Positions 1-11,330 of a stretch of 64,000 nucleotides of DNA are shown here, in pieces. Below the pieces are notes generated by a model, which worked only from the letters and a program-made list of their open reading frames with translations, had not been told where the DNA came from and searched no databases. Position 1 is the stretch's first letter; each line of letters begins with the position of its first letter. Location: positions 116,471,157-116,535,156 of the forward strand of contig NC_079492.1 of NCBI RefSeq assembly GCF_020520425.1. The letters are read 5' to 3'. Made by a program: the position numbers and the translations under genes. The stretch is from Spinacia oleracea (lineage: Eukaryota; Streptophyta; Magnoliopsida; Caryophyllales; Amaranthaceae).

Positions 1-511
1 AAAGCGAACTTTGCAAAGCGCCTTAAAAAATTCGTTTAAAAAGAAAAAGAACATTTAGCGCACAAAAAAAAAATTCACAAATATTTGGCACAAAACCAAA
101 AAATCTGCCCAGATATCATTATCAGCGCCCAGAGCTGGGCGCCGGAATCTTTAGCGCCCCAGTCTGGGCGCTGATTCTCTCTGCTTGCCAAATTTTGTCC
201 AGAAGTGCTCGTCATTTTATCCGCACATACACGGAAAAATAACGAACAATTGGGGGGTACAACACGTATTCAGATATACGTACCACCAAGAAAAAAAAAT
301 ACATGTACTCAAAAAAAAAATATAAAACAAATTTTTGGCTTACGCAAGGCAGCAGATTAAAAAAAATAATAGACTTCACTTATTCCACCGTTTCAAATAA
401 TATGTTTTCACCTCAGAACATACTTATCGAATTCGGCATTCTAAGAAACCATTTTCTAGGCTAAGAACTACGCAAGACCTGATTCCAAATTAAATCTATT
501 TAAGGCGGATA
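1..511. repeat. A-rich non-coding sequence with LTR-like GC palindromes
   Basis: No credible gene. At 124-172 there are two back-to-back palindromes of the form GCGCCCAG-n-CTGGGCGC separated by an A/T-rich spacer. A diverged version of the same double motif occurs at 5088-5133, next to a retroelement-like TATA box. I read both as pieces of the same kind of LTR U3 region, probably a Ty3/gypsy Tat/Ogre-type element. The assignment is inference; only the shared motif is seen. Several A-runs interrupt the sequence. Confidence 0.35.
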
Positions 512-3500
512 TGTAATAACCTTGCTTTTTAAACCTGTTTAGATTAGGCTAAGATATTTTATTATCTTGTTGTTGTTCAAATGATTAAGAGTAAATCTGG
601 TTTTACTTCCATTTATGTTAAATAACCCTTTTACCCTTAATAAAAAAAAAAAAAACCAAAAAAAAAAAATATGTCTCACATAACTCATGCCTTGCGTGTC
701 ATGATTTGGGATAATAAAATGTTTTGTTGTCAAGCTGATTATCAAAACACCACACCCAAATTTGGTTTTTCAAGATTTTGGAATTTAATCAAGATTCTTA
801 TTGTTTATTGTAATCGGTTTCTAGAAGGATCATGAGGAGTGTATTACCATAAAAATTCTATCTCCTCTATGGTGGACGTTTCTCTTTGCTAACATATCTC
901 CAGCATGCAATAGCTTTTAGCTATTAGTCCCTTCACAAAAATTGTAGCCCTTGAAAAATTAATCAGTTTTACCTCAAGAATCACTTAATTTGGAGCCGTA
1001 TTCTAGGAGATAATCCTTTCCGAAATTCAGTGTTGCTGCTGTTGTTGTGATGTCAATACCAGATTTTGTTTCTCCTATTTAAACGATCTTCTGATCATTT
1101 TGAGATTCTACTCTCTAAATAAGAATTGTATATCTCTTTGACCTGATGAATGTAGGCTCAAGAATTACTAAAATCGGAACCCTGAGCTAGGAAATACGGT
1201 CTTCCGAAGTTGACAGTTATTGCTGCCAACGTGTTGTTGTTGTAGTCCCTCTTCCTTGTTACTTCTCACTTTCCCAACTTCTTAGTTGTGTTGTTGTCTT
1301 CTAAAGGACAAGGTAAATTGTTGGTGAATACGTTATGAAATTCAAGATAAAATTGATAGTCAAGAATATGAGTTACCATTGGAGATTAAAGTATGGGATG
1401 TGTTCTGGAAGATTGAATTCGGATTAAAGCGATCGATGGTGATCGAGAAATGAGATTCTTGGAGGTTAGATGTGCAATTGAAGGTACACATTGTCCATCC
1501 ACCTTTATAAAATTTATTACTTGTGTTTCATAGGTTTTATGAATTCTGTGAATTATGTGATTTACATTTAAGAATAAGACTTTTGAATTAATTTCAAGTG
1601 TTACGTTATTATGATTTGGAAATTGTGATTTCGTAAAAATATGTGGGATCTTTATATTATTAGAATTTCAATGAACTCAATGTTTTGCATTTTGAATCTA
1701 AATATTTTGATTGATTTGAACATGAGACTTGTGATCATGCCCGCGGTTGTGAGTTTGAAGGTGAGACTTGTGAAAGTTGGTCATGTGTTTGGATATACGA
1801 TTGATGTTAGATTTTGTTACAAATAGTTATGCCTACATAAGAATGATATTGGTTGTGAAGGTATTAGTTTGCATTATGGAAAGCTATGGGCAAGCCTATG
1901 CTAGTGTAACTATAATGTTGGTATGATTGATAAATAGTGTTTGAGCATCTTTCTAAGTATTCGAGCTATGGTGTGAAATTTTTTGAAATAACCTATGGAG
2001 TACATGATTAGAAAATATGAGTGAGACTCAAATATATTAACCTATGTTGGGATTAATAAGGTTTAGCAAGAACTATCGATTGAATTATAAGCGACAGATA
2101 TAGTTCCTTTGTATTCTTTTGTTTTTCTTGAACTATTATTTTAGCCATACAATTTTATAATAAGATCTATAAATTATCTTTATCAGATAATTTTTTTTTT
2201 TTTTAATGTTATAGTCAATGGTATCACTAAATGGCATTTTTACCAACATACTAGTTATTGTATAATTTTAACTCTGATATGACGATAAGGATTGGTTACA
2301 ACGTAAAGGCTTTTTGAAATAAATTTTATGAATTGGGCGACCATATAAATAAACTAATTGATCTTCTAAAATCCAGTTTTGAGCTACTCAATATATAATG
2401 TATTTTGATTTTCCGAATTATGATTTATGGCCTATATCTACCAAGTTATTCTTTATCGAGTTGTGAAGCTCAACGTTTATTAAATTATTTCATTGAGATA
2501 TTTATATGGTTTCTGTAAAGAGTATGTTTGAATTTAACAGACCAAAATTATCCTTTGACTAAGATGAAATAATATAAATGATATATATTTTTATACGATT
2601 AGAATGTGTATTTATACATCATTTTAAACTTTATTCTTAATGAGATTTTTTTTTTAAGATCTAATTTCAGTGTTGGGTATATAACCACGTACGATTAAGA
2701 TAAAAGTTAGTTGACTAGTCCTAATTGAGCTATTAAGCTAACTTGGGTATAACCTATATGCATCTGGAGTTACTTATAAGGAAGGTTTTGGGTTCTTATA
2801 CTTGGAGTTATAAAGGTTTCACAGTATAATAAGGGTTTGAGTTTATTATACAATTGTGGCTAAAGGTTGGAGTAATTTGAAAGGGTGATCTTTGTGCTAC
2901 AAACTAAATATTTGCGTTTTGGGACCGAGAATATATCAATTGATTAATATTGAGTTTACGACTTTATATTCGTGAGTATAATTCCTGACAAGCTTAAGGA
3001 TTTCGGCTATATCTTGGATTTTAACTACATGCGAGTGCTTTGAAGCGAACCGAATGACATATAGGTGCTTAGGTGATCTTTTTTCAAGATTTATGTATAC
3101 AAAGTTTGTGAAAAGCTTTGGATAAGCTATTATAATCTTTAAGCAAATATTTTGAATGGATTTGGCAAATTGAATAAGTATCACTATGTTTAATTGTGTT
3201 TAATTCAGATGTGATTTGGTTTGTGATACAAGACTTTGAAAAATTATATTTATATATTTCTTAAATTTGTTAAATGAGTTTTCAAATGTGTTTTAGTGGG
3301 GAAGAAGCCGTTAACAACGGCCATGAACAACACTTGTGTATTTGTGTGTGATCTGTGTAAATGCGCCTTTGTGCATCTGTGTAAATGTACATATGTACAT
3401 CTGTGTGTGGACATGTCCTAAAAGTCTTGCAAGCATGTGTAAAAAGGTGGGTGACGACCCCTAAAAGTTTGGAGGCAGTGGTTCTTCAACCCGTCTCTAT

Positions 3501-4515
3501 TCGTGTTCTCTTCCCGATTTTATAAATATGTTTAAAAGATAAAATGTGTTAATTATGCTAGAAGTAGCAAATATTGTGAAGGTTGTCAATGTGTGTGATT
3601 TTGAAATGTAAAGGATTTGCTAGAAAAAGAAAATATATCTTAAATCTTCGCGTTTGTGCAAGCTTTAAATTATCAAGGATTTCTAAGAAATATATTTTAT
3701 ATATTACTATTTGATATAATTTCCAAAATAAATTATCAAGAGTAATTCGTATTTGAGTTCGTTGTTTCCAAAAAGGAATATACATGTGTGATTTGGATGT
3801 GAGCCTCAGCAAGAAGATTTTCTTCATATTATATTGGGAATTGAATAATTAGTCTTAGTTAAGTCGTGTTAAGTGTTTAAGCTAAGGTAGACTTTGAGAT
3901 ACGAGTTGAGAATATGTGATGGATTCATTCTCAAAGCATATGTGATTAGTTATATTGAAAAATAGATCCGAAGACTTCTGAAAATATAAATCGTACGATC
4001 TTTGGAAAACACCTGGTGACTGAGTGCAACCTTTTCTTGATTTATTTATCAATTATAAACATCAAAGTTGTGTTCAATGTTTCAAAATCATTGTAATGTG
4101 ATTACCGAGTTTAATTTGAATATGATCTGATTCACATAGAATCAGTTTTATCTTTGAAATAAATAAATCACGAAATTATATTTTAAGCCACTAAAATGAG
4201 TTTCAGGTTGGGCAATGTGTACTCGATTTCCCTGACTTTGTTATTTGAACCTGTCCTGGTGGGGGCAGAATCCTTTTTAGTGATTTTGCAGGTATTGTGT
4301 AAAGCTCGTTTGTGGATTACAGATGTGATTGAGGAAGGGATAATGTTGCTGAAATGTTATGAGACCATCAAAGTTTATGATAGGTTAAGATCTCTTGTGT
4401 ATTTATAGTTGACTATAAGTGTTAATTCGGGTTTTGTTTTGTAAATTGACTTCTAAGTGTAATTAGTGGGAGATGAGTAATTCTAAATAGCAGCTCAAAA
4501 TCGTGGGCTGTTACA
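512..4515 (+). repeat. Candidate long LTR of a Ty3/gypsy-type retrotransposon
   Basis: The block starts TGTAATAACC and ends CTGTTACA, and a tRNA-iMet primer-binding site follows two bases later, which is what marks the right edge as an LTR end. The interior is AT-rich with no credible frame, and has a TATA-like stretch near 3525 after a segment rich in GTGTGTAAATG-type words. Very long LTRs with a TGTAA start and a TGGTATCAGAGC primer site are known in the chromovirus Tekay lineage. The left edge rests only on the TG dinucleotide and is uncertain; no partner LTR or target duplication lies in the window. Confidence 0.42.
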
Positions 4516-4517
4516 GG

Positions 4518-4530
4518 TGGTATCAGAGCA
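4518..4530 (+). other. Primer-binding site, tRNA-iMet type
   Basis: TGGTATCAGAGCA matches the 3' end of plant initiator Met tRNA in complement and lies two bases after a TTACA LTR end. It marks the start of the internal part of a retrotransposon that is otherwise almost entirely missing here. Confidence 0.7.
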
Positions 4531-5814
4531 TGGTTGATTTTGGGTTCTCCATGATCTTCATATCATGGAAAATGAGTTGAAAATATAGTACTATTAGATA
4601 GACTAAGAATTAATGATCATACGTATTACGTTAAAGATGATGCGGCCAAAGTCTTGGGTATTCAATAGAGAAATCGGGAATTGAAATAAAGATTTCAGTA
4701 GTGATAGTTGCCTTGTGGAAATTTCAAACCGTGGATATGAAGATTTGGAATTAATTGTGATATTTTAAATATACGTTTTGGGAGTAATCTCATTTAGACT
4801 TATGGGAATGAAGTGTCGGGAATTGAAAATCGGATTATAAATATTGGTATAAATATATATTTGGAAATAATAGGATTGGGAAATGAGGATCTCCTTGCAT
4901 GTTTTGGGTTAATATAATTACATTGCAGACTAGATTGTTCGAGCTTAGAAGTTAGAATTTTGATTGGTCTTTGCTATGTTCCCGTTTTCATCTCTTGATC
5001 TTGATTTCAACGTGTTAGGAATTTTTCAATCTATCTGGTATCCTTCTTCCTTAACTGCCCAGATCCTATTTTCAACGCCTGGCTCTGGGCTCTAAAATCT
5101 TCGGCGCCCAGGCCTGGGCGCTGAAAGTACCTGGGTACGTCTCTTTTCCTAATTCTTTGTGGATTAGAACTCTGCAATTCTATCTTTCCACGAACTCTTC
5201 CCTATAAATAGGCCCCTAGTTTCGACGTGAAACAACACACAACAACACATAATATATTCTGAGTATTGACTCTAAACCCCTTAGCCTAAGGCTCTCGCTG
5301 CGAAACTGTTCACGCGTTCTGTCGCAATCGATCCATAAATCGAACAGAACGTATCCTGTCCCATAATTGAGATTCGTTAAATAAAAAGGAGAAATAGCAA
5401 AGTCAAAGTGGTTAGTTTTCTGAGAACCGTGACACACCTCTCAAGGGTGCGTCGTAATGTGTCCCTTTTCGATGATTTAACTGCTTTCCTCACCCTTTTT
5501 ATGAACTGTTAAACTAACCTAATCTGATTGTTCTATCACGCCTAACAAATATAATATTTTTGGGAAATCGGATTATCATGCTAGGTCCCTTAATGCTATT
5601 TAAATCAGATAATCACGATCGAATTAGTATTATATGTTGCATATTGCTAAAATCAACTCAGATTAGTTTAATAGTTAACGCATGTCCCTTCAATTATTTA
5701 TGCTGAGCTAGTAAGGATATCCTGCCTCTGAAGTTATCGACGAGCGAATTACTCCTCTCGGTAGTTACAGTCCCCCGAACCCTCAATCTCTACCTTGCGG
5801 GTGTATATTGAGAG
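4531..5814 (+). repeat. Retroelement leader remnant and a second, older LTR-like block
   Basis: No gene. The first part looks like decayed leader after the primer site. From about 5070 there is GC-palindromic sequence (5088-5133), a TATA box at 5203 and then a transcribed-looking stretch beginning with ACAACACACAACAACAC. This resembles the U3-R-U5 order of a Tat/Ogre-type LTR. Element 1 inserted into it after GAGAG at 5810-5814; the interrupted sequence resumes at 37147. Confidence 0.4.
5203..5210 (+). promoter_or_regulatory. TATA box of the older LTR-like block
   Basis: TATAAATA followed by GGCCCCTAG and a CA-rich start-like region is a good plant core promoter match. It would drive the LTR-like block, not a host gene. 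No downstream coding frame is present before element 1. Confidence 0.45.
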
Positions 5815-7208
5815 TGAAGGAAATAATGTCCTTGGTCCAAGTATGCATTCTATGTTAAGTCTAATAAATGCGGTTCAGTATTAATTGACAAGTTAATAAT
5901 TCAGTGAGATCAAGTGAGCTGAATGCCTAGCTAGAGGCCGCTTCAGTTCAAGTGGAATTAATGATATTAATCCACAGCTTACTCTTGACTGAACCCGTAG
6001 GGTCACACAAATAGTACGTAAACGGATCAAGTATTTAATGGCATTAAATACTCCATCCATGGATATTCGGAATCGACGGATCTTGGTTTCAGTGGGAGCT
6101 GAGATCGTCACAGGCAAGAAATGAATGCTCCGGAAACGATGATATTGCCGGAAACGGAAATATGGATCGTATCGGAAATATAAATATTATCCAAGTCGTA
6201 GATGTTGCCGGAAACGGAAACATGGTACGTATCGGAAAATATTATCGGAAATGGAAATATTGCCGGAATCGGAAATATTGCCGGAAACGGAAATATTGTC
6301 AGAATCGGAAATATTATCGGAATCGGAAAATAATTCCGGAAACGGAAATATTAAATATTTGTTCGAAACGGAAATTAATTCCGGAATCGGAAATATTAAA
6401 TATTGTTCGTATCGGAAATGAATTCCGGAATCGGGAAATTAATCGGAAGCGTATCGTACGAATTAGCATCGGACGAGGCCTGCCAGACGAAGGCCCAACA
6501 CGAAGCCGGGCCATCGCCCAGCAAGCCAGCGCGCCACAAACGCACCAGCCAAGGCTGCGCCAGGCCCACCGCAAGGTAGGCCCAGCGCGCGCCAACGCTG
6601 CGGCAGCGTGTGGGCTTGTGGCAGTGGGCTGCGAGCTCGCGGGCTGCGCGCGCGCATGGCGCCCCTCGTGGGCTGCTGTGCATGCATGTGTGTTTGTGTG
6701 CTATACGAATCCTAAAGCAATCAGGTTTCAACTAATGATTAAATTCCTAAAACTAAAAGGATGAATTAATTAAATAAGAATTCTAATAGGATTCTAGTTT
6801 AATTAATTCGTATCCTAATAGGATTACGATTCCCTTTCCATACCTCTATAAATAAAGGCCTAGGGTCATTATTTTGCATAGAGTATTCAAGTATTCAAAG
6901 TGATTTTTGAGAGCAAAAATTCAGTCATACAATTGCCTATACTAGCCGAAAATTCGAAGTACCTTAAGGGCGATCCTAGTTGGTCAAGCTTAAGGCGGAT
7001 CCGGACGTGCTGTGGACTATCTACGGAGGGACGACACTTGGAGTCCTAAAGACTTGTTCTTGTTCGGTTCGGGCGCAGCTAGGGAAGGCACGCAACAAAG
7101 TGTATGCATCTAAACTATGCTAAATGATTATGTGTAAATAATATGTTTTCCTGGCTTTATGGTTTTTCCGCATGATTTATGAATTGTCATATGTATCATA
7201 ACCTAACA
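5815..7208 (+). repeat. 5' LTR of copia element 1
   Basis: The 1394-bp LTR starts TGAAGGAAATAATG and ends CATAACCTAACA. U3 (about 6120-6440) has short irregular repeats built from CCGGAAACGGAAATATT and GGAATCGGAAATATT words, then a GC-rich stretch to about 6700. A TATA box lies at 6847. The same LTR occurs six more times in the window, intact or split. Long frames in the LTR are by-products of the repeats. Confidence 0.95.
6847..6854 (+). promoter_or_regulatory. LTR TATA box (U3/R boundary)
   Basis: TATAAATA in the context CCTC-TATAAATA-AAGGCCTAGGG is the likely core promoter of the retrotransposon, with transcription expected about 30 bases downstream. The equivalent site is seen in inverse in elements 2 and 3 (CCTTTATTTATAGAG). 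Confidence 0.65.
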
Positions 7209-7209
7209 G

Positions 7210-7223
7210 TGGTATCACGAGCC
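7210..7223 (+). other. Primer-binding site of element 1 with one extra base
   Basis: The sequence is TGGTATCACGAGCC. Compared with the canonical tRNA-iMet site in element 3 (TGGTATCAGAGCC) a C is inserted after the eighth base. It starts one base after the LTR end. Confidence 0.8.
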
Positions 7224-10064
7224 TCTTATTATTTTCATAATCTAAATTGCATGAACATGGTTAAATATTACAAATTTGCAAAAATTAAAAAGGGTGATTA
7301 ATTTTCGTAATTGTTAATTAATTGCAAATTGCGTTTATTTAATTATACGTACGCAGTTTTTCGGCAGTTTCTTTGTTACTCATCTAAATCGAGTGATTTT
7401 TGTGTCAATTCCGCATGTAAAAGGCATTCTAAAATTTTGACAAAAAAAAAATATTTTTCGGCCGAACCCAGAATTCTCAAATTCGAAGCCTAACTATGAC
7501 TTTTCGGAGGTTTTAGTTTTTCGAATGCAAAATTTCGTAAATTTAAGATGTTAAATTAAATATTTGCGATTCTTGTTGATAAATCTTGAATTTTTGATTG
7601 ACCTACTGTATATGTTTAACAAGTTTGAATGCCTAGCCTTGTTAATTATGCAATCTAATTTGTAATTATGATTAATTTGTTGAAAATTGGAATAATTTAG
7701 AATTAATTTGATTTTCATAATTAGTTATAATTTAATTAGATACCTATGATTAAAAACCACCATAAAAATTGTAAATTTATGTTAAATTTTAAATTTTTTA
7801 TGACCTAGACTTGAATCCATTTAATCGGAAATCAATTAAATAATAAATTTTCGATTTTTCGCCCTAAAATTATGAAATTAATATTATTTATTAATTTGTC
7901 ATTAATTTTGAATAAAAATTTTAAAATTTTAAGCGATTCGCTCATATAACTTGCACGCACAAAGCAATGGGCGCTACGTGTTACCCTTAAGGGGTGTTGT
8001 ATAGTGCGGGCATGTGACGACGAGCAAGGGAGCTCGTCGCCCATGCGGTACGAATGCAATGAGCAAGGCCATGGTGCACGAGCACAAGGCAGCAGCCCTG
8101 CCTTGTGTCGTGGGCTGTGTGCCATGGGCGAATGAGCGAGGGCGAGAGCAAGGCACGAGCAGTCGCGTGTGGGCAGCAAGCGAGCTGCGCCATAGCGCGC
8201 ACTGCCTCGCGCAAGCGTGCAGAGCCTCGCCCGTAGCGAGCGCAAGCTCGCGTGCCACGAGTGCTACGCCCAGCATCGATCGCTCGCGCGCAGCGAGCGC
8301 CATTGTGCCTGCGACGAGCGCTGCGCCCAGCGATGGCGTGCAGCATGCTTGTTGCGACGTGCGACGAGCGCTGTGCCCAGCGATGGCAAGCAGCGTACTT
8401 GTTGCGACATGCGACGAGCGCTGCGCCCAACGATGGGCTGCGGCAGCATGCTTGTTGCGTCGAGCGCTGGCGCGCGCAGCGTGCACCAGCTCGCGTGATG
8501 CCTTGCGATGGTGAGCAGCAGCGATGCGACGCAGCGCATGGGCTGCGCGCACATGGCCAGCGATGGCTGTGTGCGTGTGGCCCATGGGCGTGCGTTGCGT
8601 GGGATTGTTGCGTTGCGATTACATCGTTTTGAAACTTTAATTTGAAATTTTCAGTTTACGTAATTTTAATTAATTTTAAAATTAATAATTTAAATTATTT
8701 TCTTGGATTTTAATTTTGAATATTGTAATTATAATAAATTTTATTTATTCTAATTATTTTACTAAAATTAAAATCATGAATTAATTTAAATACGACTGAA
8801 ATTAAATTTAACTTTTTGGATTCAATTATAAATTTATATGAGCTTTAAATTTTAATTAAATTTGTATGTTTCCGGTTAGACTAGAAATACATTTTTATGT
8901 TTAAAATTAGTAAAGCATATGAATTTATTGGTTTAAGTGGGAGCCCTTTTTAGTCATAAACTCTTGATTAGGTCTACAAATCCTTAAGGTTAAAACAACT
9001 TGATTAGAATTAATAAGGACTGAATAATTTGTAGATTATTGGTGCCCTTGATTAATTGCTGCAAATGTTTGTGTGATGCATAATGTGTTTTACTAACCAT
9101 CTATGTGGGCCATTCATGATAATGAATGGGTGAATGGTATATATTGTATATGTACTGTTTTGCAGGTTATGAAGTGACTAGTATGGCCCAAATAGGATAG
9201 AAAATATGGTCTGCGTACCATTAATTTGAATGTAATTGGTCTAAAGTACCAAAGTTGTTTTTCAATTCAAATATGGTCTGCGTACCATCAAATAGTTGTA
9301 ATTAGTTTTTAATTATAGCTTATCCTATTTGAAGAAAATGGTGCCTCCCACGGAGATGTTCAAGACGGACTTTGAAGTTAAAGCTTCAAGATGAAGTCGG
9401 GCCATACTAGATCACATTTATCTTATGCATGTTTTAAGTTATTTATTGCTTTTAAATATGTCTTAAAATGCATGAGATCAAAAGCTTGATTATGTTGCAT
9501 GATTAAGGATTTTAGTTCACTTAAAATCTAACCAACATAGTAAGAGCCTTAAGTTCCAAACTTAAAAATTGAGTTAAAAGGTGCCATGCCAAAATATACA
9601 CTTGGTTGGATATCCTTTACATCAATCTAGTAATAGTTTTCGCTCAGCGAGGTGTTACTTATTGGTCCTAAAGGGGCAAGGTACACAAATAATTGTGAGT
9701 ACACGTTAGTTTTGGTGAAACTCAACGATATAAGTAAGGAGTCCTTTTATGTCGTGGCAAAATCGATAGGTTTACCTAATAAGTTCTTAGACGTACCTAT
9801 CAACCAAGAGTAGTTTCTAGACTATTAGCAAAAGGCGTTTGCTTACCTAAAAGATTTTAGAATTGAGTCTAAATACATAATGTGCTTAATTCATCAATGG
9901 TTTTAGGATCTTGGAATCATTTTATTCACACCTGCCGGAACACATAACTTGAATAAAATGCTTAATGAACATTGAATTATGCATGTATGCTAGAATTTAA
10001 GTTTATTAAGAGAAACTGTGAATGGTTATTTATTTGTTTATTCTTTTCAATTGTAGTTTTAACT
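7224..10064 (+). other. Untranslated leader of element 1, with GC-rich repeat core
   Basis: This 2.8-kb leader lies between primer site and gag. AT-rich flanks surround a very GC-rich block at about 7960-8620, made of irregular repeats with words such as CTGCGCCCAGCGATGG and TTGCGACGTGCGACGAGCG. Frames in it are repeat artefacts with Ala/Arg/Ser-rich translations. Further down, two 16-base palindrome-like motifs (ATGGT-CTGCGT-ACCAT) lie at 9206-9221 and 9273-9288. A short frame joined to gag (from 9972) is conserved in elements 2 and 3, but I place the gag start at 10065. Confidence 0.75.
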
Positions 10065-11330
10065 ATGGCAAACAACAATCAAAACATCATCATGGGTTCT
10101 GAGCTTATGGTCAAGCTGAACCTAACAAATTTTATTGAATGGGAAGCTAAGCTAGTTGAAATAGTCAGACTCAATGGACTTGAGTATGTACTATTACATC
10201 CCATGCCAAGCTACTATGCCAGAGACATGACCCCTGAAAGATTTTCCGCCTGGGATGCGGATCTCAAAAAGGTTATGAGTCTCATGCTGAACAATATCCC
10301 TGATGAATGGGCTAGAAGGTTTGTATCTTATGAACCTTTTACGCTCATCAAGAATCTGAGGGATATCTGTCGTGGAAGCACGAAGGATAGGGACCTGAAC
10401 GTCCATGAGTCGATTGAATCAATGTCTGGTCTAAAGGTTAGTTCTCCCAACAGGTGTTATAGGATGGAAGTCCAAGAAACACATGTTCAGCTCCTTCGCA
10501 CTAAACAGAGGGTAGGCGTCCCACTGAGGTTCCATGTGGATCTTATGCGTTCATACTTTGATCGCCTAAGTCTACTAGGAACACCAATAAGCGAAAGGAT
10601 GGCAGTCTCTATCTTGCTCAATTCACTACACAGTGGGTTTGGTCGCTTCAAGCAACTATACCTAAGTGAACCAAGAGAAGAAACAGTTGCAGAATTTGTT
10701 CACCTTGTCAGAAAGGCTGAAATAATACTGGACTGTGAAGCCAAAGATTTACTCAAGGCTAGAAGGAGACCGTTCAAGAAAAGTGGAAAGTCCAAGGGCG
10801 ATGCTAAATCAAAGCAGGACAAATCCACATCAAGCTGTCTTTATTGTGATGGAATAGGCCATTACAAAAGAGAATGTCCAAAGCTAAAGGAAGATCAGAA
10901 GAACGGAACAGTCGTTCCATCTTCAGGTATTTTCGTTATAGACTGTATACTTGCTAATTCAACTTCTTGGGTATTAGATACAGGTTGTGGCTCACACTTA
11001 TGTTCCAATCCACAGGGACTAAGAAGAAGTAGAAAGTTAAGCAAGGGTGAAGTCGACCTACGAGTGGGAAATGGAGCACGGATTGCTGCATTAGCTGTAG
11101 GAACTTATTATTTGTCGTTGCCCTCCGGGCTAGTTTTGGAACTGGAAGAGTGTTTCCATGTTCCAAGTCTTACTAAAAACATCATTTCAGTTTCTTGCTT
11201 AGATGCTAAGGGATTTTCCTTTTTAATAAAAGACAATAGTTGTTCGTTTTATTTTAAAGAGATGTTTTATGGATCTGCTAGATTAGTCAATGGACTTTAT
11301 TTATTAGATCACGACAAAACAAGTATATAA
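10065..11330 (+). pseudogene. Element 1 gag and aspartic protease (broken)
   Basis: The start chosen is the ATG of MANNN at 10065, because elements 2 and 3 share that start. The product has a gag domain, a basic stretch, a CCHC zinc knuckle (CLYCDGIGHYKREC) and the protease motif LDTGCGSH. The gag part is strikingly unlike that of elements 2 and 3; similarity is obvious only near LNSLHSG. From KLKEDQKNG onward the protein is nearly identical to theirs. The frame ends early at 11330 because an extra A (about 11317) and a 5-base loss near 11328 shift it. The protein would have packaged RNA and matured the polyprotein. Confidence 0.9.

Noticed and set aside
6162-6764. 200-residue frame in the LTR, with equivalents at 14298-14816, 23375-23893, 26001-26519 and 35080-35598
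   Set aside because: It arises from CGGAAATATT repeats and the GC-rich part of the LTR; Arg/Lys/Asn-rich translation, no domain, and other frames of similar length overlap it.
7974-8632. Overlapping long frames in the element 1 leader, and similar ones at 52216-52882
   Set aside because: Same GC-rich leader repeat; no protein-like features.
9972-10064. Upstream extension of the gag frame (also 19994-20071 and 31698-31775)
   Set aside because: Hydrophobic, upstream of the MANNN start shared by all copies; the conserved nucleotide sequence fits leader. A longer product cannot be fully excluded.
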